A DNA stretch of 35,713 bases from an uncultured Clostridia bacterium. GTDB lineage: Bacteria; Bacillota; Clostridia; Oscillospirales; Acutalibacteraceae. The stretch is from contig CAMZEG010000004.1 in NCBI GenBank assembly GCA_947305635.1, forward strand, positions 1 to 35,713, in the 5' to 3' direction. Position 1 is the first letter of the stretch. Each line of letters begins with the position of its first letter. Below the pieces are notes generated by a model. The model did not search any database and had not been told where the DNA came from. It was given only the letters and a program-made list of their open reading frames with translations. Below, piece by piece: positions 24,215 through 31,817 of this stretch. Position numbers and translations under genes: made by a program.

Positions 24215-25474
24215 TTATTTCTGCGTCAGTTCGTAGGTGTCCTCCGCGATCATCAGCTCTTCGTCGGTCGGGATGACCAGCAGCTTCAGCGCGGAATCCG
24301 GCGTGGAGATCTCCACTTCCTTGCCCCGCAGCGCGTTCGGCGTTTCGTCGATCTGCGTGCCGAGGAAGGTGAGCTTGTCCGCCACGCGGGTGCGGTACTG
24401 CGGGTTGTTTTCGCCGATGCCGCCCGTGAAGACGACGGCGTCCGCGCCGCCCATTGCGGCGACAAAGCCGCCGATCAGCTTCGTCAGCTGGTGGCAGAAC
24501 ATGGCTTCGACCAACATCGCGCGCGGGTCGCCCTGCTTGGCGCGGCTCTCGATCGTGCGGTTGTCGCTCGTCGCTTCGTTGTTCGGGTCCTCCGTCGTCA
24601 GACCGAGCATGCCGCTTTGCTTGTTGAGCAGGGCGTCGACCTGATCCGGGGTGAGGCCTTCTTTTTTCATAATGAACGGGATGATCGCCGGGTCGATGGA
24701 GCCGGAGCGGGTGCCCATCATGATGCCCTCAAGCGGGGTCAGGCCCATCGTGGTGTCAACGCATTTGCCGCCCTTGATCGCCGCGAGGGACGAACCGTTG
24801 CCGAGGTGGCAGGTAACGATGCGCAGCGTGTCGGGGTCGTACTTGCCCGGATATTTTTCGCAAAGGAACGCGGCGGTGCGCTTTGCGATATAGCGGTGGG
24901 ACGTACCGTGGAAACCGTAGCGGCGGATGCCGTATTCCTTATAGTAACGGTACGGCAGCGCGTACATATAGGCTTCTTCCGGAATCGTCTGGTGGAACGC
25001 CGTGTCGAAGACCGCGACCTGCGGAATGCCCGTCATGATCTTTTCGCAGACCTCGATGCCCATCAGATTCGCCGGGTTGTGCAGCGGGCCGAGGGGGATG
25101 CATTCGCGGATCGCTTCCTCCACCTGCTTGTTGACGAGCACGGAACCGCTGAACTTTTCGCCGCCGTGCAGGACGCGGTGGCCGACCGCCGCGATCTCCG
25201 CCATGGAGTCGAGCACGCCGAACTCCTTGCCGGTCAGGGTGTCGATCAGCGTGGTGATGGCCGCGCTGTGGTCCGCGCCGGGGGTCAGCGCCATTTTGTC
25301 GATCACTTTCACCAGCTTGCCGCTTTCGTTCGGCAGCTTATGGGTGAAGGTCGGCAGCGGCGTACCGAGCTGTTCAAAGATACCGTTGCAGAGCACCTGG
25401 GCGTCCGGCATTTTGAACACGGTATATTTCAGCGAGGAGCTGCCCGCGTTGACGATCAATTCTTTTACACTCAT
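24215..25474 (-). CDS. ackA: Acetate kinase
   Basis: A 419-residue enzyme that makes ATP and acetate from acetyl phosphate and ADP, the last step of acetate fermentation. The family signatures are visible: LIVNAGSSSLKY at the start, GHRVLHGG, VFDTAFH, YGFHGTSHRYI, HLGNGSS, MGTRSGSIDP, FTGGIGENNP and the late TDEELMIA. Length is close to the usual 400. The start at 25474 has AAAGGAG 9 bases upstream. It has its own promoter. The usual partner gene pta is not adjacent in this window. The same frame stays open far upstream through the neighbouring gene but is not coding there. Confidence 0.98.
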   Translation of the reverse strand: MSVKELIVNAGSSSLKYTVFKMPDAQVLCNGIFEQLGTPLPTFTHKLPNESGKLVKVIDKMALTPGADHSAAITTLIDTLTGKEFGVLDSMAEIAAVGHRVLHGGEKFSGSVLVNKQVEEAIRECIPLGPLHNPANLMGIEVCEKIMTGIPQVAVFDTAFHQTIPEEAYMYALPYRYYKEYGIRRYGFHGTSHRYIAKRTAAFLCEKYPGKYDPDTLRIVTCHLGNGSSLAAIKGGKCVDTTMGLTPLEGIMMGTRSGSIDPAIIPFIMKKEGLTPDQVDALLNKQSGMLGLTTEDPNNEATSDNRTIESRAKQGDPRAMLVEAMFCHQLTKLIGGFVAAMGGADAVVFTGGIGENNPQYRTRVADKLTFLGTQIDETPNALRGKEVEISTPDSALKLLVIPTDEELMIAEDTYELTQK

Positions 25475-25508
25475 GATAGAAATCTCCTTTGTTTTCAGAT
25501 GACAATCT

Positions 25509-25538
25509 ATCATACCATAAAGAATCTGCCGATTGCAA
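25509..25538 (-). promoter_or_regulatory. Promoter of ackA
   Basis: Minus-strand TTGCAA (25538-25533), 18-base spacer and TATGAT (25514-25509) with an extended TGG. Confidence 0.65.
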
Positions 25539-25684
25539 GCCCTGCGGCGCATTTGGCGCAAAAACTTTTCGCAAACGGAAAAAACAGGCGGCTTTTTCGG
25601 TTGCCTGTTTGCCGCGCGCTTACGGCAACTTGCACAAAGGGAACGGCGCATCTTTGTTGAAACGGAGAAAAACGGGCCGACAGA
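25539..25684. other. Intergenic region with one hairpin, no gene
   Basis: The divergent gap between ackA and the EEP enzyme gene spans 261 bases in all. Besides the two promoters it holds an 8-bp inverted repeat, AAACAGGC (25582-25589) and GCCTGTTT (25603-25610). On the minus strand this is followed by a T-run, which would fit a terminator, but no minus-strand gene ends here. No riboswitch motif was recognised. Confidence 0.4.
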
Positions 25685-25713
25685 TTGACTTTCCACGGGA
25701 AAAAGGGTAGGAT
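25685..25713 (+). promoter_or_regulatory. Promoter of the EEP enzyme-lipase unit
   Basis: TTGACT (25685-25690), 17-base spacer and TAGGAT (25708-25713), 22 bases before the start codon. Confidence 0.55.
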
Positions 25714-25735
25714 TAAACCAGACCAAGGAAAGGCG

Positions 25736-26827
25736 ATGATTCTTTTGAAGACAACGAAAAAACTGTTTGCGGTTTTGCTTTGCGCGCTTTTGGCGCTGCT
25801 GCCGTGCGCCCTCGGCGCCGCGGCCGCGGACGAAACGAAAACGGCGAACCTCCTTTGCTACAACGTGGCAGGTCTGCCGAATATCGACGATCTGCTCGGC
25901 CGGCCGGACGCGCCCAACGTGGCGCGGGATCAGCTGCAGCTCGGCAGACAGCTCAATGCGAGCGCCTACGACGTGATCGCCGTGCAGGAGGACTTCAACT
26001 ACCACAATTATATGGCGGACGAGCTGACAAGCTATCCGAACAAGACCAACCATACGGGCGGCGTCCCGGGCGGCGACGGACTCAACGTCTTTGCGCGCGT
26101 GCCGGTCTATAACGAGATGCGCACCAAATGGGACAGCCTGTACGGCGTTATTGACGACGGCGCGGACGAGATGACCCCGAAGGGCATTCTCTATACCGTT
26201 CTCGATTTCGGCGACGGCGTGCTGGTCGACCTCTACGACATCCACGCGGACGCCTACGGCGACGAGGGTTCCTGTGCGGCGCGGCGCGACAACTTCCGCC
26301 AGCTGGCCGAAGCGATTCAGAGCCGCGGCACCGACCGCCCCGTGATCGTGACCGGCGACTTCAATGCCTCGATCCACCAATGGAACGACGACGGGCTGTA
26401 TGAACTGCTCTATGAAGGCTGCGGCCTCAAGGACGCGTGGGTCGAGCTGCATAACGGCGGCGACTACGAGAACTTCGATTACTGGGAAGAGACCGTCGGC
26501 GGCGGCTGGCCGGACTACTGGGGCGTCTGGGACTCGCTTGAAAAGTTCCTGTACCGCGACGGCGGCGGCGTCAGCGTTGCCGTGACTTCGTTTGCGTATA
26601 CCGAGTTTCTGAACGAAGGCGGCGTGAGCATCTCCGACCACAAGGCGGCCGAAGCGACCTTCACCTTTACGAAGACGGACGACTTTTCCGAAAGTGACGA
26701 GCCCCTTTCCGTCACGCCCGCGCCGAAAACGCACGAGTTTATCCTCAAAAAGCTGTTCGCGATTCTGCTCGATCTGCTCAAGGGCCTTGCCCATCTGGAC
26801 GAAGCGAAGGCCTATTTCGGCCTGTAA
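25736..26827 (+). CDS. Secreted endonuclease/exonuclease/phosphatase-fold enzyme
   Basis: A 363-residue exported protein. The signal peptide (MILLKTTKKL, hydrophobic core, ALGAAAA) ends near residue 31. The EEP (DNase I-like, sphingomyelinase-like) residues are all present: N43 in CYNVAGLP, E85 in VQED, D168 and H170 in LYDIHAD, D208 and N210 in TGDFNA, and D301-H302 in SDHKA. The NVAGLP start is typical of the phosphodiesterase/sphingomyelinase-like branch, so a lipid or phosphoester is a likely substrate; DNA cannot be excluded. The C-terminus after a Pro-rich linker (FILKKLFAILLDLLKG, then a short end) looks like an amphipathic membrane-binding helix. It is co-transcribed with the lipase gene 24 bases downstream. 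Confidence 0.85.
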   Translation: MILLKTTKKLFAVLLCALLALLPCALGAAAADETKTANLLCYNVAGLPNIDDLLGRPDAPNVARDQLQLGRQLNASAYDVIAVQEDFNYHNYMADELTSYPNKTNHTGGVPGGDGLNVFARVPVYNEMRTKWDSLYGVIDDGADEMTPKGILYTVLDFGDGVLVDLYDIHADAYGDEGSCAARRDNFRQLAEAIQSRGTDRPVIVTGDFNASIHQWNDDGLYELLYEGCGLKDAWVELHNGGDYENFDYWEETVGGGWPDYWGVWDSLEKFLYRDGGGVSVAVTSFAYTEFLNEGGVSISDHKAAEATFTFTKTDDFSESDEPLSVTPAPKTHEFILKKLFAILLDLLKGLAHLDEAKAYFGL

Positions 26828-26851
26828 GCGGTCCGGCAGGGGGATGCTGAG

Positions 26852-28126
26852 ATGAAACATTTCGATTATCTGACGGCGGTCATGCGCCGTCTGCAGGCGC
26901 TGGTGCTGGCGACCGCCTTTCTGACCGGCCTGTTCCGCGCTCCGGCGACGGGCGCGCAGCTGGACCACAGCACCGACAAAACGAACTACCCCTATGTCTT
27001 CGTCCACGGCTTTTTCGGCTGGGGCCAGTATGACAAGGGGAGCGACAAGCTGGCCTACTGGGGCATGTTCACCGGCGATCTTGTCAAGAAGGTCGATTCT
27101 TCCGGCTTCACCGCCGTCGCCGCGTCGGTCGACACCGTCGGTTCCGCGTGGGACCGCGCGTGCGAGCTGTACGCCCAGCTGACCGGTAAGCGCGTCGATT
27201 ACGGCAAGGCGCACAGCGAACAGTTCGGCCACGACCGCTACGGCGAGGACTTTACCGGCCGCGCGCTGCTCGAGCAGTGGGACAGCGAGCACAAGATCAA
27301 CCTGATCGCCCATTCCTTCGGCGGCCCGACGAGCACGCTCTTCGCGTCGATCCTCGCCTACGGCGCTGAGGAAGAGATCAAAGCGACGACCGACGGCAGC
27401 CTGTCCGACTTCTTCATAGGCGGCAAACCCGACTGGATCTATTCAATCACCGGCCTTGCCGCGGCGTTCAACGGGACGACGCTGCCGATGAGCCACCAGG
27501 CGCTCGACGATATCAGCGTCTATCTCAACGCGCAGCGCGACGAACAGTACGCCGCGGTGCCGGACGCCCTGCGGCAGATTCCGGGCTTTTTGACGACGAA
27601 GCTCTTCGACGCGCTGGAACCGATCGCCTCGGGCGAGGTCGCCGACCCTGACACCGGCCTTTGGGATATGGATCCCGACCAGTCCGTGCTGCTCAACCGG
27701 TCGATTAAGACCGTGCCGGGGATCTACTACTTCTCGGTGCCGCACGACGCGACGAAGCAAAGCGACGACGGCAGCCACCGCGTGCCGGACAAGGAAATCT
27801 GCGATACGTTTTTCGTGCCGTTCGTCTATGTCCTCGGCCATACCGACACGGTGACGAAGGGCGGTATGGTGCTCGATAAACGCTGGCAGAACAACGACGG
27901 CCTTGTCAATACGATTTCGGAGACCGCGCCGTTCGACAAAGAAAGCGATACGGTGGACGAAGCGCCGTCCGTCGCCCTCGCCGCGAACGGGTTCTCCAAA
28001 GGCGTCTACCATGTCTTCCCGACCTACAGGGGCGCCCACATGGCGCTGCTCGGCAACGTGCTCAGTAAGAGCGACGAAGGTATGCCGTATCTCTATGATC
28101 TGATGCTGATGATCAACGCACTTTGA
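26852..28126 (+). CDS. Secreted triacylglycerol lipase (family I.5-like)
   Basis: A 424-residue lipase. The N-terminal hydrophobic segment (residues 14-29) is a likely signal peptide or anchor. YPYVFVHGFFGWG holds the oxyanion region. S155 in AHSFGG is the nucleophile, with Ala in place of the first Gly as in Bacillus/Geobacillus lipases. D349 (NNDGLV) and H396 (RGAHMALLG) complete the triad. The segment VDYGKAHSEQFGHDRYG (H121, H127) corresponds to the zinc-binding loop of family I.5. AGGGGG precedes the ATG. It follows the EEP enzyme in one operon, so both probably attack lipids outside the cell. The stop is followed at once by a GC hairpin and short repeats. Confidence 0.88.
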   Translation: MKHFDYLTAVMRRLQALVLATAFLTGLFRAPATGAQLDHSTDKTNYPYVFVHGFFGWGQYDKGSDKLAYWGMFTGDLVKKVDSSGFTAVAASVDTVGSAWDRACELYAQLTGKRVDYGKAHSEQFGHDRYGEDFTGRALLEQWDSEHKINLIAHSFGGPTSTLFASILAYGAEEEIKATTDGSLSDFFIGGKPDWIYSITGLAAAFNGTTLPMSHQALDDISVYLNAQRDEQYAAVPDALRQIPGFLTTKLFDALEPIASGEVADPDTGLWDMDPDQSVLLNRSIKTVPGIYYFSVPHDATKQSDDGSHRVPDKEICDTFFVPFVYVLGHTDTVTKGGMVLDKRWQNNDGLVNTISETAPFDKESDTVDEAPSVALAANGFSKGVYHVFPTYRGAHMALLGNVLSKSDEGMPYLYDLMLMINAL

Positions 28127-28268
28127 TCGCGGCTGCGCCGCGAGCAGAAGTGCACAGTGCACAGTGGACAGTGCACAGAAAAAGCCACCCCGCGGGGTGG
28201 CTTTTTGCTGTTGACTAACGACTGACGACTAATGACTGTCGACTGTTGACTGTGCGGCTTCGCCGCAC
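28127..28268. repeat. Intergenic cluster of short tandem repeats flanked by GC hairpins
   Basis: Layout: a hairpin TCGCGGC-TGC-GCCGCGA (28127-28143), then several copies of a GTGCACA-type unit (28150-28178), a terminator hairpin, then several copies of an ACTAACGACTG-like unit (28211-28250), and a hairpin GTGCGGC-TTC-GCCGCAC (28252-28268). The repeats are imperfect, 7-10 bases long. No coding potential is seen. It fits the simple-sequence intergenic arrays seen in some gut Clostridia. Confidence 0.65.
28179..28206. terminator. Bidirectional terminator between lipase and OB-fold-like lipoprotein
   Basis: AAAAAGCCACCC (28179-28190) pairs with GGGTGGCTTTTT (28195-28206) around CGCG. The A/T ends give a T-run on both strands, serving the lipase gene (+) and the zinc transporter operon (-). 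Confidence 0.9.
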
Positions 28269-28856
28269 TCACATCGCAAAATCCGTAACGTCGATGAACG
28301 TATACGCGATGCCCTCTTCGTCATAGGTGCTGATCGTGCCGACCATCGAGATCGGAGTGTAGGCGTCGATCTTGTCCGGCACCGGATCGCCGTAGAACTC
28401 GATGCCCCACGCTGCGCAGCAGCCGGTCTCGTCGTAACCGAGGACGTAGTTGTAGTATTGATCCGTCGGCTCATAGTAGGTCTGGTCGTAGACGCCCGTG
28501 ACGCGGATCGTCTTGCCGAGATAGGACGACGGGTCCTGTGTGATCGCCGTCATCTGGGCGGTGATCATGTTTTTGTTGAGGCCCTCGAGGTCGATATCCA
28601 CCTTGTAGTCCGCAAGCTTTGCCGCGAGGGCGGCCTCCTGCTCCACGTTTTCGCTCACCGCGAGGGACGAGGTGGTGATATCGGCGCCGGTTTCCGGCAC
28701 GGAGATTGTTGTGCCGGGGTCGGTCGTGTTGATCACGTCAACGTTGCCGCTCGGCGGCGCGGTCGTGTCGGCCGGTTCGGGCTGATTTTGTCCGCCGCAG
28801 GCGCACAGGGCGAAGACAAGGATGCCCGCCATCAATAGTGCAATCAGTTTTTTCAT
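28269..28856 (-). CDS. Lipoprotein with OB-fold-like domain and Cys-Cys motif, zinc operon
   Basis: A 195-residue lipoprotein. The signal ends at the lipobox near LCACGG (Cys at residue 20), followed by a Thr/Pro linker. The C-terminal part, from about residue 100, reads YLGKTIRVTGVYD, then GCCAAWGIEF and SMVGTISTYDE. The vicinal Cys-Cys followed by a GI-x-F strand, and the flanking G-x-V-x-G strands, resemble the DUF1980/YcgQ domain found in zinc-related gene sets. This is a pattern-level guess. The ATG overlaps the permease stop (ATGA), with AAAGGAGG upstream. It is the last gene of the importer operon, so a role in metal capture at the membrane surface is likely. Confidence 0.65.
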   Translation of the reverse strand: MKKLIALLMAGILVFALCACGGQNQPEPADTTAPPSGNVDVINTTDPGTTISVPETGADITTSSLAVSENVEQEAALAAKLADYKVDIDLEGLNKNMITAQMTAITQDPSSYLGKTIRVTGVYDQTYYEPTDQYYNYVLGYDETGCCAAWGIEFYGDPVPDKIDAYTPISMVGTISTYDEEGIAYTFIDVTDFAM

Positions 28857-29692
28857 GCTTTTCTGCCTCCTTTGCAAAGGTCGATGACGACACAGACGAG
28901 GAAAACCGCGAGGTCGGCGGCGACGATGGTCGAGCCGACCGGTGTGCCGTAAAGAATAGAAATCAGGATGCCCGCCAGCGCGCAGCAGACGGAGATAATC
29001 GCCGCGCTGATAATCACGCCGCGGAAGCTCTTGAACAGCCGCATGCCGCACAGCGCCGGGAACACGATCAGCGCCGAAATCAGCAGCGCGCCCACGAGGT
29101 TCATCGACAGCACGATGACGACGGCGGTGATGACGGCGAGCAGGGTGTTGTACATCGAAGCCTTGGTGCCGGTGGCGCGGGCGAAGCTTTCGTCAAACGT
29201 CACGGCGAAGATTTTGTTATAGAAGAAGATATAGACGAAGATCACGACAAACGCGAGCGCGGCGCACAAAATCACGTCGCTGCGTTTGAGCGTCAGGATC
29301 GACGTGGAACCGAAGAGGATGGCGCAGACGTCGCCGCTCAGGTTCGCACTCTTCGATTTGAAGATGTTCAGCAGCAGATAGCCCATCGCGAGCGAGGAGA
29401 CCGACAGCATCGCCACGGCCGCGTCGCCCTTGAGCTTGCCGCCGCCGCGCAGCAGCAGCACCGCGGACAGCACCGTGACCGGCAAGGTCAGATAGATCGG
29501 CGCGATCGAAAACAGCATCGCGACCGTCATGGCGCCGAACGCCATGTGCGACAGGCCGTCGCCGATCATCGAATAGCGCTTGAGGACGAGCGTCACGCCC
29601 AGCAGCGCCGCGCACAGCGCGACGAGCACGCCGACGACCAGCGCGAATTTGACAAAGTCATAGGCAAAGTAGAGTTGCAGCTTTTCAAGCAT
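28853..29692 (-). CDS. Metal ABC transporter permease (ZnuB/ABC-3 family)
   Basis: A 279-residue membrane protein of the ABC-3 family with about 8 hydrophobic segments. The family helices ALCAALLGVTLVLKRYSMIGDGLSH (first part given as LKRYSMIGDGLSH) and VGALLISALIVFPA are clear. It forms the channel for Zn2+ or Mn2+. The start at 29692 is an ATG with AAAGGCGG 9 bases upstream; an in-frame GTG at 29701 almost abuts that site. It overlaps the ATPase gene by 8 bases and the lipoprotein gene by 4. Confidence 0.92.
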   Translation of the reverse strand: MLEKLQLYFAYDFVKFALVVGVLVALCAALLGVTLVLKRYSMIGDGLSHMAFGAMTVAMLFSIAPIYLTLPVTVLSAVLLLRGGGKLKGDAAVAMLSVSSLAMGYLLLNIFKSKSANLSGDVCAILFGSTSILTLKRSDVILCAALAFVVIFVYIFFYNKIFAVTFDESFARATGTKASMYNTLLAVITAVVIVLSMNLVGALLISALIVFPALCGMRLFKSFRGVIISAAIISVCCALAGILISILYGTPVGSTIVAADLAVFLVCVVIDLCKGGRKA

Positions 29693-30401
29693 GGCCTTCA
29701 CCCGCCTTTCCCAAGAACAGACTGCCGAGTGCCGATGCGCGGTATTCCTCGACCGTGCCGAAGAAGTTTTCGCCGCCGCTGACTTGCAGAATGTGGGTCG
29801 CGTACTGCAGCGCCGCGCCGATGTCGTGCGAGACCATGACGATCGTGATCCCGTTTTCGCGGTTGATCTTCTGGATCAGCGCGTAGAGATCCGCCGTCAC
29901 GATCGGGTCGAGTCCGGCGACGGGTTCGTCGAGCACGAGCAGCTTCGTTGTGGCGCAAAGCGCCCGCGCCAGCAGCACGCGCTGCTGCTGCCCGCCCGAA
30001 AGCGCGCGGTAGGAGCGCTTTTTGAGCGCGGCCATATCCAGTTTTTCCAGCCACTGCTGCGCCGTCTCTTTTTGCGCCTTCGTGTAAAACGGGCGCAGAC
30101 CGGAGCGGTTGAGACAGCCGGAGAGCACCACTTCCCACACCGTGGCGGGGAAGTCACGCTGCACCTGCGTCTGCTGCGGGAGATAGCCGATCTCGTTGCG
30201 GGCGATCGCATCGGAAAAGACGATCGACCCGGCGAGCGGGGCGCGCAGGCCGAGCAGCGTTTTCATCAGCGTGCTTTTGCCCGCGCCGTTTTCGCCGACG
30301 ATGCAAAGGTAGTCGCCCTCCGAGAGCGTCAGCGACAGGCCGGTCGCGACCGGCTTGCCCTCATAGCCGACGCTGACGTCGGTGAGCTTGAGCAGTTCCA
30401 T
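29685..30401 (-). CDS. Metal ABC transporter ATP-binding protein (ZnuC-like)
   Basis: A 238-residue ATPase with Walker A GENGAGKST, Q-loop LPQQTQVQRDFPATV, signature LSGGQQQR, Walker B LLVLDEP and the switch His in VMVSHD. The Q-loop with RDFPATVWEVV is typical for zinc/manganese importers. It drives the permease encoded next. Its ATG overlaps the stop of the binding protein gene (TGATG), so the operon is tightly coupled. Confidence 0.95.
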   Translation of the reverse strand: MELLKLTDVSVGYEGKPVATGLSLTLSEGDYLCIVGENGAGKSTLMKTLLGLRAPLAGSIVFSDAIARNEIGYLPQQTQVQRDFPATVWEVVLSGCLNRSGLRPFYTKAQKETAQQWLEKLDMAALKKRSYRALSGGQQQRVLLARALCATTKLLVLDEPVAGLDPIVTADLYALIQKINRENGITIVMVSHDIGAALQYATHILQVSGGENFFGTVEEYRASALGSLFLGKAGEGHA

Positions 30402-31375
30402 CAGTTGAGCACCTCGCTAAGTACGTCAAGATTGTTGGTCATAATGGAAAGATAGGTCGTGCCCGTCGCGATATCGTCGGGCGAGACCGACTGGCAGGAG
30501 TTGAGCACACGGATCTCGGCGCCGCTCTGGCGGCTGACCGATTCCGCGACGGCGCCGTCGCTGCCGTCGATCATCAGGATGTAGGGCAGTTCGTTCTCTT
30601 TCACGACGTCGACGAGCATCGTCATCGTCTCAAAACTCGCTTCGGTTTCCGCAGAGCAGCCGGAGAACGCGGCGTAGCAGGTCAGGCCGTAGTCGTCCGC
30701 GAGATAGCGGAACGGGAAGCGGTCGGCGAAGAGCAGCGTCTTGCGCGACGCCTTGCCGATCGTGTCGGCGTAGCGGCTTTCCAGCGCTTGCAGCGCTTCG
30801 AGATAGGTTTCGCTGTTGGCGCGGTAGAAGTCGGCGTTCGTTTTGTCGAGTTCACAGAGCGTGTCGGTCAGCGCGGGGACGATCATGATCACGTTCTTGA
30901 GCGACGTCCAGACGTGTTCGTCATATTCCGGGCCTTCCTCTTCCTCGTGTTCCTCTTCCTCCTCCTGCATGCCGGGGAGGGCTTCCTCCTCGACGGCGTT
31001 GACAAGGTCGATCAGCGAAACAACCTTGAGGTTCTCGTTCGCGGCGGACGCGATCACGTCCTCGGCCCAGTCGTCCGATTCGCCGCCGATGTTGACAAAC
31101 AGGTCGGCTTTGGAGATCTTCATGATATCGTCGGCGGTCGGGGTATAGCTGTGCAGATCGGTCTTGGAATCGAGCAGCAGCGTCAGGTCGATTTTGTCGC
31201 CCGCAATCGTTCGCACGAAGTCATAGGGCGGGAAGATCGAGCACACGACGTTCAGCTTTGTCGTGTCGGTTGCGGGTTCGGTGGGGTCGGGCTGCTGAAC
31301 GGGCGTTTTGCCGCAGGCGGCAAAGCACGAGAGAATGAGCAGGGCGGACAGCAGCATTGCAATTGTTTTTTTCAT
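30401..31375 (-). CDS. Metal ABC transporter substrate-binding lipoprotein (ZnuA/AdcA-like)
   Basis: A 324-residue cluster A-I solute-binding protein. The signal ends at the lipobox FAAC (Cys21). Metal ligand candidates are H75 in DLHSYTPT and H154 in EHVWTS. The site of the third ZnuA His has ADRFPFRYLADDYGL, with Asp/Arg instead, so the third ligand is probably D218 or a later acid. A Glu/His-rich loop (EEEEEHEEEEGPEYDEH, residues 138-154) is typical of zinc-binding members. It captures Zn2+ (or Mn2+) at the membrane surface. The start at 31375 has AAGGAGG 12 bases upstream, a longer spacing than usual. An intrinsic-terminator-like hairpin lies just upstream. Confidence 0.9.
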   Translation of the reverse strand: MKKTIAMLLSALLILSCFAACGKTPVQQPDPTEPATDTTKLNVVCSIFPPYDFVRTIAGDKIDLTLLLDSKTDLHSYTPTADDIMKISKADLFVNIGGESDDWAEDVIASAANENLKVVSLIDLVNAVEEEALPGMQEEEEEHEEEEGPEYDEHVWTSLKNVIMIVPALTDTLCELDKTNADFYRANSETYLEALQALESRYADTIGKASRKTLLFADRFPFRYLADDYGLTCYAAFSGCSAETEASFETMTMLVDVVKENELPYILMIDGSDGAVAESVSRQSGAEIRVLNSCQSVSPDDIATGTTYLSIMTNNLDVLSEVLN

Positions 31376-31416
31376 GGGTAAACACAGCCTCCTTACTGAA
31401 AAAGGGTATAGAAATA

Positions 31417-31467
31417 GACACAACGGCAAAAAACCGTTCCGAAACGGCTTCTTTTACTCGTTGTGTC
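31417..31467 (-). promoter_or_regulatory. Nested dyad with terminator upstream of the metal-binding lipoprotein gene
   Basis: A perfect 9-bp inverted repeat GACACAACG (31417-31425) and CGTTGTGTC (31459-31467) encloses a second hairpin, which is a terminator on the minus strand. The outer pair lies between the stop of the His-rich protein and the ZnuA-like start. It could form a larger alternative structure and thus tune read-through. Confidence 0.5.
31428..31447 (-). terminator. Internal terminator (attenuator) in the zinc operon
   Basis: On the minus strand CCGTT-TCGG-AACGG is a 5-bp stem with a UUCG-like tetraloop and is followed by six T. It lies 21 bases after the first gene of the operon and before the binding lipoprotein gene, so it should reduce transcription of the later genes. 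Confidence 0.65.
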
Positions 31468-31468
31468 G

Positions 31469-31777
31469 TTACCAGCTGAGTTTTGTTTTGAGCGTGACGG
31501 GCGTTACGACATGGCGCGGCTTGCCCGCCGTAAACCGGGCGAAGAGCACGCCGAGACAGACAAGCCCGAGCAGCAGCACGAAGACGCAGCCGAGCGCGTC
31601 CGCAGTCTGCAGCAGGCTGCCGGCATTCGCCGCGACGGCGCAAAGAGTACAGTGCGCCGGATCGTGACCCGTATGGGTATGGCCGGGGAAGGCGGACAGC
31701 GAGAGCACGCAGACAAACGACAGCAGAATCGCCGCCACAAGCAGCAGCGCCACGCATTTTTTTGCGCTGTTCTTCAT
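31469..31777 (-). CDS. Small His-rich membrane protein, first gene of the zinc operon
   Basis: A 102-residue protein with two hydrophobic segments: residues 9-26 and about 56-78. Between them lies HTHTGHDPAHCTLC (residues 32-45), four His and two Cys in 14 residues, which is a plausible Zn2+ site facing outside. The C-terminus is short and basic. No family was recognised. AAGGAGG lies 7 bases before the ATG at 31777. An in-frame start further upstream (31846) lies inside the -35 box of the promoter. It shares the promoter of the ABC importer and probably serves in zinc sensing or hand-over. Confidence 0.7.
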   Translation of the reverse strand: MKNSAKKCVALLLVAAILLSFVCVLSLSAFPGHTHTGHDPAHCTLCAVAANAGSLLQTADALGCVFVLLLGLVCLGVLFARFTAGKPRHVVTPVTLKTKLSW

Positions 31778-31817
31778 GTTCCCGCCTCCTTTTTTGCAGC
31801 GTTCAAAACTGAATGCT

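Noticed and set aside
25579-25610. Minus-strand terminator
   Set aside because: The stem and T-run look right, but no minus-strand gene ends there, since ackA starts downstream of it. It may be a relic, so it was only described as part of the intergenic region.
25539-25684. Riboswitch upstream of the EEP enzyme gene
   Set aside because: The region lies upstream of the predicted promoter at 25685-25713, so it would not be in the mRNA leader, and no known aptamer core was recognised.
25475-27313. N-terminal extension of acetate kinase by 613 codons
   Set aside because: The extension is antisense to the EEP enzyme and the start of the lipase. Acetate kinase has a full-length family match and a good ribosome binding site at 25474.
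28127-28268. CRISPR array or IS end
   Set aside because: Repeats are too short (7-10 bases) and have no unique spacers; there is no transposase gene or target duplication.
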